Origin: Candidatus Eisenbacteria bacterium
Lineage (GTDB): Bacteria > Eisenbacteria > RBG-16-71-46 > CAIMUX01 > JAHJDP01
Length of the DNA stretch: 64,000 nucleotides
NCBI GenBank assembly: GCA_018831195.1
Contig: JAHJDP010000087.1
Coordinates: forward strand, 62,001 to 126,000
Direction of reading: 5' to 3'
Below the pieces are notes generated by a model. It had not been told where the DNA came from and made no database searches. It saw nothing but the letters and a program-made list of their open reading frames with translations. The position numbers and the translations under genes were made by a program. Of this stretch, positions 25,717 to 32,834 are shown piece after piece (position 1 is the first letter of the stretch; each line of letters begins with the position of its first letter).

Positions 25717-26244
25717 ATGAGAACTATACTGTATCTTGTCGTCCTTTGTCTTTTGATGTCTCTTCCAGCAACGGCGCAGCAACCCGATTTGCAGGATGCA
25801 TTGCTGGATCATTTGACAGGCGTGTGGGTTCTACAGGGCGTCATTGCTGGCGGCCAGACGACACATGATATTGTCGCGGAGTGGGTGCTGGGCCATCAGT
25901 ATCTGCGCATTCACGAGGTCTCGCGTGAGAAGAGCAGTGACGGCGCGCCCGTATATGAAGCCATCGTCTTCATCGGCTGGGATCAGCCGTCAAGCCAGTA
26001 CGCATGCCTCTGGCTCGATTCAACAGGCGGCGGTGGTCTTTCAGCCGGAGCCATCGGTCATGCGGAACGCAGCGGCGGGGAAATGGCGTTTGTTTTCAAG
26101 GGAAGTGATGGGAGCACTTTTCACACGACATTCGCTTACGGCAAGGACAGCGACACTTGGCAGTGGCTAATGGATGCGAAAGAAAACGGAAAACGCCAGC
26201 CCTTTGCGAGGGTGACACTGACAAGGCCAGAGTCGCGCCGATAA
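25717..26244 (+). CDS. Secreted DUF1579-like protein
   Basis: The start at 25717 gives a clean signal peptide (MRTILYLVVLCLLMSLPATA, about 20 residues); a frame open from 25648 would place charged residues before it. The mature 155 residues follow the DUF1579/lipocalin-like pattern: LTGVWVLQGVIAGG, then a stretch of beta strands with EAIVFIGWDQ, CLWLDSTGGG, and FAYGKDSDTWQWLMDAKENG. Such proteins are probably periplasmic ligand binders. The TAA stop overlaps the R''-like box of a very short attC-like element. Confidence 0.75.
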   Translation: MRTILYLVVLCLLMSLPATAQQPDLQDALLDHLTGVWVLQGVIAGGQTTHDIVAEWVLGHQYLRIHEVSREKSSDGAPVYEAIVFIGWDQPSSQYACLWLDSTGGGGLSAGAIGHAERSGGEMAFVFKGSDGSTFHTTFAYGKDSDTWQWLMDAKENGKRQPFARVTLTRPESRR

Positions 26245-26271
26245 CCCCCGCGGGTTAAGAGCACGTCAGAT
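26239..26271 (+). repeat. Minimal attC-like element (33 bp)
   Basis: CCGATAACC is followed by CCCGCGGG, a perfect 8-bp palindrome, then TTAAGAGCAC and GTCAGAT (26265-26271). The 3' half matches the array end CGCGGGTTAAAAGAACGTCAGGC at 11172-11193. Nearly the whole stem centre is gone, so this may be a deletion product. Confidence 0.5.
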
Positions 26272-26293
26272 GCGCTTGGGAGAAGGAAAACCT

Positions 26294-26905
26294 ATGAACC
26301 TTGCCACAGCAGAATTGACTCCCAAGCTCTGGCCCCAGGTTGAGCTTCTTTTTGGCAAAACAGGGGCCTGCGGTGGTTGTTGGTGCCAAGCTTGGCGAAT
26401 CGAAAAGGGCGAGGACTGGAAAAAGGTAAAGGGCGCAGTGGCTAAAGAAAGAATGCGCAGCGGCATACTCAACGGCACAACCCTCGGCATCATTGCATTT
26501 GATGGAAAGAAACCCATCGGCTGGTGTACATTCGGCCCAAGAGATTCGTTCTCACGCCTGAATCGCGCTCGTACACTTAAATGCACAGATTCTTCTCAAG
26601 TCTGGTCGCTCCCTTGCTTTTTTGTGATCAGAGGTTACAGGGAGAGGGGCGTAGCGAGGGCGATGCTGAAGCAAGCGCTCAAAGCGATGACAGCAAAGGG
26701 TGCAAGGATTGCGGAAGGTTATCCATCAAAACCCAACAAAGACGGTAAATACATCGCGGCCTTTTCTTGGACCGGCACAATTTCCCTTTTCGAAAAGGCA
26801 GGCTTCACAACGGCAGGGAATGAACAAGGCAGCAAGCGAAGGGTCAGAAAGCAACTGAGACCTCCCGCCAAGCGCAAGGGCGCTCGCGATGGTCGAGGCG
26901 GCTGA
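26294..26905 (+). CDS. GNAT family N-acetyltransferase
   Basis: ATG 26294 is preferred because GGGAGAAGGA precedes it; the frame is open from 26270. The 203-residue protein opens with a Cys-rich block (GACGGCWCQAWR) typical of a GNAT branch of unknown substrate. It has the acetyl-CoA loop FFVIRGYRERGVARAML (R-x-x-G-V-A, near residue 120) and the closing FEKAGFTTAG. The basic C-terminal tail (KRRVRKQLRPPAKRKGARDG) is unusual. It is a cassette-like gene directly after the minimal attC element. Confidence 0.83.
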   Translation: MNLATAELTPKLWPQVELLFGKTGACGGCWCQAWRIEKGEDWKKVKGAVAKERMRSGILNGTTLGIIAFDGKKPIGWCTFGPRDSFSRLNRARTLKCTDSSQVWSLPCFFVIRGYRERGVARAMLKQALKAMTAKGARIAEGYPSKPNKDGKYIAAFSWTGTISLFEKAGFTTAGNEQGSKRRVRKQLRPPAKRKGARDGRGG

Positions 26906-27135
26906 GGCTGATGGCCCTATTGCCGCCACTACGGTCCAATTGACCACGGAGCGATTGCTTTTCGCAAACTAACGTCTTTTGGAAGGTAATGGCATGGGCT
27001 TTGCGCCGAGATCCGTCGCAGGATCTGCAGACTGTGGTGCATGCCCGGGATTGAGGCGATGGGGGGGATTCCAGATGGGACCCGCGGGTGACGCCCAGCA
27101 TTGATATAATTTCCCTTGTCAAAAAAAACAGACAT
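26906..27135. other. Non-coding stretch before the IS110 remnant
   Basis: No gene supported. CTAACGTC (26969-26976) could be a relic R'' box, but no partner arm is clear. Confidence 0.3.
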
Positions 27136-27282
27136 TTAAATCTCTCCCCTCCATTTCAGGCATCCGATAAGCGCTTCTCTGTTGATCTCTACAAGATCGC
27201 GTCTCAGCTGATTTCCTGAGGCATTGAGGGCCCAGCTTGTGGAACTCCTTGCGTGCACATTGATTCCAATGTACTCTTCCAT
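27136..27282 (-). pseudogene. IS110-family transposase N-terminal remnant
   Basis: On the reverse strand, ATG at 27282 after an AGAGGAGGATAG site opens a 48-codon frame: MEEYIGINVHARSSTSWALN and following, then LVEINREALIGCLKWRGEI and stop. YIGI(D/N)VHARSST and VE(T/I)N..ALI are characteristic of the N-terminus of IS110-type DEDD transposases. The first catalytic Asp position is Asn here (GIN for GID), and the rest of the transposase is gone. It is a truncated, inactive copy. Confidence 0.62.
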
Positions 27283-27442
27283 CACTATCCTCCTCTGGTT
27301 TAGGTGAATGCTCGGACTTCGCTATCAAGCCCAACATCTCATCCTCGGAGGCTGTTCATTGGTATTCGGCTCTCCTGAGCAGGCGCCCAGATGGCGGATA
27401 TGACTTTCTTATGATGCCTCGTTAAATATCAGGGGGTGTCCC

Positions 27443-28414
27443 TTGCCTTCCACTGAACTCCAGCCACCATTCGACGCCTATAGAGGGTCAGGTCCATACA
27501 TCTTCATCAGCTACGCTCATGCGGACGCCGCAGTAGTGTTTCCAGATCTCCTCCTCATCAGGGCGCTGGGGGCATCCGTGTGGTTCGACGAAGGCATCGA
27601 CCCCGGCAATGAGTGGCCAGAAGACATCGCTCGTGCAATTGATCGATGTGCCTTGTTTGTGTTCTTCATCTCGCGGACTTCCGTATCCTCGCGCAATTGC
27701 AGGAATGAGGTTTACTTCGCCCTGACCAGAGACAAGCCTGTCGTTGCGATCTACTTGGAGGAGACCATGGTTCCCCGAGGCATAGCACTGAGCTTGAGTT
27801 CCACACAAGCCATAATGAAGTTCCGCATGGATGCTGACAGCTACGTGCGGGGACTTCGAAAAATCATTGCCACAATCTCGTCCCCGAATATGCCGTCTTC
27901 AACCAACGCGGCGTCCGCCGCGGGCAGCCTTGTACCGATTACGGGCGAATCGCCGGGCGGGCGGGCCCCTTTACTGTGGACCAAATCATCTCATACGCCA
28001 CGCTGGATTCACCATCTCTACTTCTGCAAGATGAGCGCTGTGGAAGTCACGGTGACTGGAATACTCGACAAAAAGGTGACCTTGCTGGGGCGGCACTTCC
28101 TGGGGATTCACGACTATGTTCACCTTGGCGAGTCCCTGCCGAAGATCAAGAAGTATGCACGAATTCGGACCAAGTCCCTGGCGATGAAAGCACTGGGTTC
28201 GGGTGATGCAAATTTACGGGCGCGCCTGGTTGCCTGCGCTGACCGAGCGGCTCGTGCCGTAACTGCATTTCTGTCGACGTACGAGAAGGGTGCATGCATT
28301 GAATTCTATGCCCTGGTACCACCATCGAAAGACTCCGAGATTCAGTTGTGGCTCCTGAATCCGATTCAGCAACAGGCAGGCTCCAATCTCGACGTCTTCG
28401 TGGAGGTTGTATGA
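27443..28414 (+). CDS. TIR-domain protein with uncharacterised C-terminal domain
   Basis: Residues 15-145 form a TIR domain: YIFISYAHADA (box 1, residues 19-29), LGASVWFDEGIDPGNEW, CALFVFFISRTSVSSRNC, and Glu89 in CRNEVYFAL at the position of the NADase catalytic Glu of TIR enzymes. After a Ser/Ala/Gly-rich linker (150-175), residues 180-323 form a second domain that I do not recognise (VEVTVTGILDKKVTLLGRHF). Bacterial TIR proteins often degrade NAD+ in antiphage defence. Here no neighbouring sensor gene is evident, so the C-terminal domain may be the sensor. GGGGTG precedes the start. attC-like sequence follows at 28551. Confidence 0.82.
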   Translation: MPSTELQPPFDAYRGSGPYIFISYAHADAAVVFPDLLLIRALGASVWFDEGIDPGNEWPEDIARAIDRCALFVFFISRTSVSSRNCRNEVYFALTRDKPVVAIYLEETMVPRGIALSLSSTQAIMKFRMDADSYVRGLRKIIATISSPNMPSSTNAASAAGSLVPITGESPGGRAPLLWTKSSHTPRWIHHLYFCKMSAVEVTVTGILDKKVTLLGRHFLGIHDYVHLGESLPKIKKYARIRTKSLAMKALGSGDANLRARLVACADRAARAVTAFLSTYEKGACIEFYALVPPSKDSEIQLWLLNPIQQQAGSNLDVFVEVV

Positions 28415-28550
28415 GAGGCTATAATCGGTTCTCGGCATGAGGCGCGGACAGTCGCTGACGGCCCGGCACGTATCTGTGACGAACGATCGAGGACATTGGT
28501 AGCGCTCTAGTCTGGGGACATGGGTGACTCCTTTCTTATTCTCTCTATCC

Positions 28551-28707
28551 GTCCCAGGGCGCCTTCATGACGAGTTCCCGCGTCACGGCAGGCATTCGGC
28601 CGTGATCTTTCAATGATTCCTCCGCATTTGTGAGAGAATGGTGGCGCTGAGAAGACATTGACGATCGGGGTCGTCAAACACTTTTGCAGGTTGAAGAAAT
28701 GGTCGCC
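28551..28707 (+). repeat. Diverged attC-like repeat
   Basis: GCGCCTTCATGACGAG resembles the 5' arm, GCATTTGTGAGAGAATGG matches the conserved centre GCATTTATGGGAGAATGG at 9034 and 11112, and TGCAGGTTGAAGAAATGG stands for the 3' arm. The R' box is not recognisable. The repeat is about 155 bp, longer than the others. Confidence 0.55.
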
Positions 28708-28718
28708 GGGGGAGATTA

Positions 28719-29441
28719 ATGCCGTCACAACCGCTGGGAATGTTTGCTTGGTTTGGCTATCGTCTGCCGCTTGAGCAACGTGTCGGGCTTATTGCCCAGG
28801 CGGGTTTCTCGACGACCTGCTTGTGGTTCGGCGAGGACGAGGAGTTGGTTGCCGGCAACATGGCCGACAGGATGCCGGACATGGCACGCGATGCAGGGCT
28901 TTCTGTGGACAACCTCCACGCACCGTTTGAAGGATGCAACGCCCTCTGGTCGGATACAAAGAGCGCGATCTCCGCGGCAAGCCATCCGTATGTGCTGGTT
29001 GCGCGGGCCGAAGAGCTCGGGGTCATTCTTGCGGTCGAGAACACGCGTAGCCCGCTCCATATTGATTTCCTGCTCTCCAGCATCGAGTCGCGCCATCTTG
29101 CCCTTTGTTACGATTCATCTCACGACTTCATCAGCGGTCATCCGCCCTGCGCACTTCTTAGAAAATGGGGCTATCGCCTGGTAACCACGCACCTCTCGGA
29201 CAACAACGGGGTCACCGACGACCATTACCTTCCGGGAGACGGCCGGATTGACTGGGATATAATTCAGGATGCGTTTCCCAAGACCCAGTATTCAGGGGCG
29301 CTGATGTTGGAAGTGGTTCCGCAGACCGGCGAGGTTCCGGCTCCGGAGCAATTTACCCGGATGGCATACAGTCGCGCACTGGATCAGCGCTCGAAAATCG
29401 GCCTGCGAGGCCCCGCGGACGATGCGCCGCCGCGCGCCTGA
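28719..29441 (+). CDS. Sugar phosphate isomerase/epimerase-like TIM-barrel protein, internally shortened
   Basis: The 240-residue protein fits the xylose-isomerase-like TIM-barrel family: GMFAWFGYRLPLEQRVGLIA, CLWFGEDEELV, NLHAPFEGCNALW, LAVENTR, LCYDSSHDF, and THLSDNNGVTDDHYLPGDG with the metal-binding His/Asp pair. About 30-35 residues that usually follow NALW (the CI.DC..HGI...V.H stretch) are replaced by AISAASHPYVLV, so part of the barrel is missing in frame. The active-site Glu, Asp and His remain. The C-terminal Arg/Pro-rich tail is unusual. GGGGGAG precedes the ATG. Function may be impaired. Confidence 0.68.
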   Translation: MPSQPLGMFAWFGYRLPLEQRVGLIAQAGFSTTCLWFGEDEELVAGNMADRMPDMARDAGLSVDNLHAPFEGCNALWSDTKSAISAASHPYVLVARAEELGVILAVENTRSPLHIDFLLSSIESRHLALCYDSSHDFISGHPPCALLRKWGYRLVTTHLSDNNGVTDDHYLPGDGRIDWDIIQDAFPKTQYSGALMLEVVPQTGEVPAPEQFTRMAYSRALDQRSKIGLRGPADDAPPRA

Positions 29442-29503
29442 CGGCCAGCATTATACCGCACTTTGCCAATGCGCGGTGTGAGATCACGCCAAAAGACGGA
29501 GGC

Positions 29504-30754
29504 ATGACCGCTGTGACAGAAACCAAGAAGGGCTTCCCGTTCAAGACGATCCTCAGCTTTCTCGGGCCGGGCTTCCTTGTGACGGTCGGATTCATCGACC
29601 CCGGAAACTGGGCAACGAATATCGAGGGCGGATCGAAGTTCGGCTATGACCTTCTTTGGGTCATTACGCTCAGCACGGTCATGCTGATCGTGATCCAGAA
29701 CATGGCCGCTAAGCTTGGTATTGCCACCGGTAAGTCTCTTGCGGTTAACATCCGGGAGCGCTTCTCGCGGCCGGTATCCGCGTTTCTGGGGCTGACGATT
29801 GTTCTGGCATGTGTCGCGACCGATGTGGCGGAACTGCTCGGCGGGGCCATAGGATTTAATCTTCTTTTCGGCATGCCGCTATGGTTGGGCGCCCTTCTCA
29901 CGGTGCTGCTTGAAGTCTTCCTCATCATCAGCCAGAGGTATCATCGGCTCGAAGCGATCATCATTGGTTTTCTGGGAGTCATCGGCTTGTGTTACCTCGT
30001 GGAGGTCCTGATCGTCAAGCCCGACTGGGCGCAACTGGCGCCATCCCTGATCATTCCGAACGTCAACAGAAGCAGTATTTACGTGGCCATGGCCATCCTC
30101 GGCGCGGTGGTGATGCCGCACAATATCTTCCTGCATTCCAACGTCATACACAGCCGGAAATGGGGTGTTTCCGAGGGTGAAAGACTGACTCTCCTGCGTT
30201 ACGAGAAAATCGATACGCTCGCCGCCATGCTCCTGGGATGGGTCGTGAACTCGGCAATGATCATCGTCGCGGCCGCCGTCTTTTTCCGCCATCACATCGT
30301 GGTCGACAGCATCGAACAAGCGTCGGCGACGTTGACGCCGTTAGCCGGGCCTGTTGCCGGCTTTCTGTTCGCCCTTGCCCTCGTCTTCGCAGGGGTCGGG
30401 TCGTCGGTGACGTCGTCCATGGCGGAGGTCAATGTCATTACCGGTTTCCTGGGAAAACCGGAAGATCCCCGAACACTTCTCTACAGAGTCTCTGTCTTTA
30501 TTACGGCCATACCGTCATTCATGATCATCCTATTTTCCATGGACACATTTCGCATTCTGATCTTCAGTCAGGTCGTGTTGAGTATTCAGCTTCCTTTTAC
30601 ACTGATTCCGCTCTTGATAATCTGCCGCGACAAGAATCTCATGGGCCGATTCAGGAGCGGCCGGATCGAGTTCACCGCCGCTATTGTCATCTCCGCCATC
30701 GTTATCATCTTGAATATTTACCTGCTTTATTCAACCATCTCAGGGGGAGGTTGA
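29504..30754 (+). CDS. Nramp family divalent metal transporter
   Basis: This 416-residue inner-membrane protein has about eleven spans. The metal-binding motif DPGN in TM1 (FIDPGNWATN, near residue 33) and the TM6 motif MPHN (GAVVMPHNIFLH, near residue 205) identify it as an Nramp/MntH-type importer of Mn2+ or Fe2+ driven by protons. ACGGAGG lies just upstream of the ATG. It is separated by one base from the following universal stress protein, an arrangement that suggests co-expression. Metal preference cannot be decided from sequence, though the DPGN...MPH set fits manganese. Confidence 0.92.
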   Translation: MTAVTETKKGFPFKTILSFLGPGFLVTVGFIDPGNWATNIEGGSKFGYDLLWVITLSTVMLIVIQNMAAKLGIATGKSLAVNIRERFSRPVSAFLGLTIVLACVATDVAELLGGAIGFNLLFGMPLWLGALLTVLLEVFLIISQRYHRLEAIIIGFLGVIGLCYLVEVLIVKPDWAQLAPSLIIPNVNRSSIYVAMAILGAVVMPHNIFLHSNVIHSRKWGVSEGERLTLLRYEKIDTLAAMLLGWVVNSAMIIVAAAVFFRHHIVVDSIEQASATLTPLAGPVAGFLFALALVFAGVGSSVTSSMAEVNVITGFLGKPEDPRTLLYRVSVFITAIPSFMIILFSMDTFRILIFSQVVLSIQLPFTLIPLLIICRDKNLMGRFRSGRIEFTAAIVISAIVIILNIYLLYSTISGGG

Positions 30755-30755
30755 C

Positions 30756-31169
30756 ATGCAAGTGTATAAAAAGATTCTGGTCACCATAGATTGCTCATCC
30801 GTAGACGATGTCATCATTGAGCATGTATCGGCCCTGGCGCTTCAGAACAACGCCCAGGTTTACCTGCTGCACGCCGTGCACTCCCATACGCTCGACCAGG
30901 ACCGCGCGTTGCGTGAGCAGGCCAACGTGTTTTTGAAATCCCGTTGCGAGGCGTTGCAGGCTCGGGGCATCGATACCCACATCTTGATTAAAAGCGGTGA
31001 ACCCGACGCAGAAATCCTGAAAGAGATTGAGGGAAACGACTATGACCTTGTGGCGATGGCCACTCATGGACACACTTTCATAGGCGACATCCTGTTTGGA
31101 AGTGTCTCCCGAACCCTTAAACACAAGATCAGCATACCTCTCTTATTGATAAGCGGCCGCTCTGCTTAG
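30756..31169 (+). CDS. Universal stress protein (UspA family)
   Basis: This 137-residue cytoplasmic protein has the Usp fold markers: KKILVTIDCSS at the start, an ALALQNNAQVYLLHAVHS strand, and the ATP-binding loop ATHGHTFIGDILFGSVSRTL (G-x2-G-x9-G-S/T type) near residue 105, ending in IPLLLISGRSA. It begins one base after the Nramp stop; GGGGGAGG precedes the ATG. The last 25 bases are repeated exactly at 25368-25392. Confidence 0.92.
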   Translation: MQVYKKILVTIDCSSVDDVIIEHVSALALQNNAQVYLLHAVHSHTLDQDRALREQANVFLKSRCEALQARGIDTHILIKSGEPDAEILKEIEGNDYDLVAMATHGHTFIGDILFGSVSRTLKHKISIPLLLISGRSA

Positions 31170-31272
31170 CGGGAACATAAGGGTTATTGTACCATGACGG
31201 GGTCCAGGCTCCGCAGGAGAGAAACAATAGAATCGTCCTGATCTCAAAGAAAATAATTTTTAGGAGTGATCC

Positions 31273-31755
31273 ATGCCAGACAACTTTGTTCATCCGACTC
31301 ATGAACACCCCTTCAGCGCCGGCGCCGGTCCCGAGAACTTCTGCGCCGGTCCGTGCGTGGTCCATGACCCGGCTTCAGCCCGGATCGCCGCGGAGACGGT
31401 GGTTGTTCTCACCCGCAATATCAAAACGATCACGCGGCCGATCCCCGATGATCCAGCGTCGCGGAAGGCTTATCACAATGCGCTGACACATTATATTCAT
31501 TTAAAAGCGCAACAGGCCGATAGAGCGAAGCATGAGCTTCTGACCCTCTGGGCCGATTACTTTACCATTGATCATTTCACGGAATTCCCAAAACTGTCCG
31601 AATCGATTTGGAATGCGGCGCAGCTGGCGACAGAGGCAAAGCAAGAGGTGAACGAAGAAACGGCGCTGCAGCTGCTCGATGCGGTTCGGGAGATTCACAA
31701 TATCTTCTGGAAAACAAAGGGACGGGAGGCGCCCTGGATCACGACAGCGGTATAG
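31273..31755 (+). CDS. Hypothetical protein with His/Cys-rich N-terminus
   Basis: This 160-residue soluble protein has TTAGGAGTGATCC before the ATG. Residues 7-31 hold three His, two Cys and a further His (H7, H10, H12, C24, C28, H31) in HPTHEHPF and FCAGPCVVH, which could bind a metal. The rest is helical, with two repeated-looking helices (QADRAKHELLTLWADYF; ETALQLLDAVREIHNIFW). I do not recognise the family. It follows the Nramp/Usp pair, so a metal-related role is possible, but only context supports it. Confidence 0.6.
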   Translation: MPDNFVHPTHEHPFSAGAGPENFCAGPCVVHDPASARIAAETVVVLTRNIKTITRPIPDDPASRKAYHNALTHYIHLKAQQADRAKHELLTLWADYFTIDHFTEFPKLSESIWNAAQLATEAKQEVNEETALQLLDAVREIHNIFWKTKGREAPWITTAV

Positions 31756-31765
31756 CAGAGCCGCC

Positions 31766-32686
31766 TCACTGATTCACCAGGGTTTCAACCTCCTCCAGTG
31801 TCGGTAACGATCCCCGCACACCCAATCCGCGGCAGGCCAGCGATCCGGCCGCCGTGGCGAAACGGACCCGTTCAACCCACGACCACTCATCCTGTGACAA
31901 GGCATAAATGTAAGCACCGTGGAATGTATCGCCGGCACCCGTGACATCCGTCAATTCAACATTAAAAGCCGGATGGAAGAGCGAAATATCCGGCGTATAC
32001 AAATAAGCCCCTTTCGACCCCAATGTCATGACAAGCGACTTCAATCCGTCATGCCATAATTGCCTGGCCGCGCCCTCGGGATCTCCGTGGCCGGTCTTCC
32101 AGCGGGCGAATCCGGCCGCCATCACGAGATGATCGGCCGCCTCCCAGGCCGCGGGATCCGGCTCGCGGGGGGAACCGATATCCAATACAATCTCGCACCC
32201 ACGCTGCTTCGCCGAGCGGACCGCATCCCCCATGCCAAGTTCGGTTCTGGCGTCGGTCAACATATAGCGGGCCGGGTGCGCTTCGATCCATTCCTCCGAC
32301 ACGGTCGGATTCGAGACCGTCCCATGATCGAAGATCGCCGTGCGCTGGCCTGTGCCCTTCTCCACAATCAGCGACGCCATCGCCGATTGCGCGCCGGGTT
32401 CGACCCGCAAACCGCTGATGTCGACACCGTACTGAACAAGATCATCCCGAATCGCAACACCCATGGGGTCATCCCCGACAACACCGACGACGGCCGACCG
32501 GCCGCCGAGCTTTGCGATCACGGCCATCGCTGTCGGCACGGGGCCGCCGCCGCCGCGCGTCGACTGCAACGCATCGATCTTCTCTCCCGCGCGGGGGGTC
32601 CGCTCCACCTGATGGGCGAAATCGAAGGGGCAAATCCCAATCCCCCATGCCGTCAGTCTTCCCGTTGAGATGGTGTCTGAATTCAT
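31766..32686 (-). CDS. PfkB family carbohydrate kinase
   Basis: The Met at 32686 (MNSDTISTGRLTAWG) is the likely start; the frame is open to 32743. The roughly 306-residue protein carries the PfkB/ribokinase fold: an N-terminal substrate region (RAGEKIDALQSTRGGGGPVPTAM, partly shown), VGVVGDDPMG, VLDIGSPREP, and the C-terminal signature VTGAGDTFHGAY with the catalytic Asp in GAGD. It phosphorylates a sugar or nucleoside; closest in pattern to ribokinase/fructokinase-like sugar kinases. It is transcribed against its neighbours. Confidence 0.85.
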   Translation of the reverse strand: MNSDTISTGRLTAWGIGICPFDFAHQVERTPRAGEKIDALQSTRGGGGPVPTAMAVIAKLGGRSAVVGVVGDDPMGVAIRDDLVQYGVDISGLRVEPGAQSAMASLIVEKGTGQRTAIFDHGTVSNPTVSEEWIEAHPARYMLTDARTELGMGDAVRSAKQRGCEIVLDIGSPREPDPAAWEAADHLVMAAGFARWKTGHGDPEGAARQLWHDGLKSLVMTLGSKGAYLYTPDISLFHPAFNVELTDVTGAGDTFHGAYIYALSQDEWSWVERVRFATAAGSLACRGLGVRGSLPTLEEVETLVNQ

Positions 32687-32834
32687 TTCCCTCCACACGG
32701 CATCCCCGTGCTGGACATCCGCCGTCATCACCCACACACTCATTCCGATGAGCCGCTTACAAAATCATGCCGCCGGGCGCGGCGCTGTGAACAGGATAGG
32801 CCCCCGAAAAGCGCGGGCCAAGGAAACAGGTTCG

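Noticed and set aside
27411..27427. GTTAAAT after GATGCCTC as an attC R' box before the TIR gene
   Set aside because: The heptamer fits GTTRRRY, but no complementary arm or array core is visible nearby.
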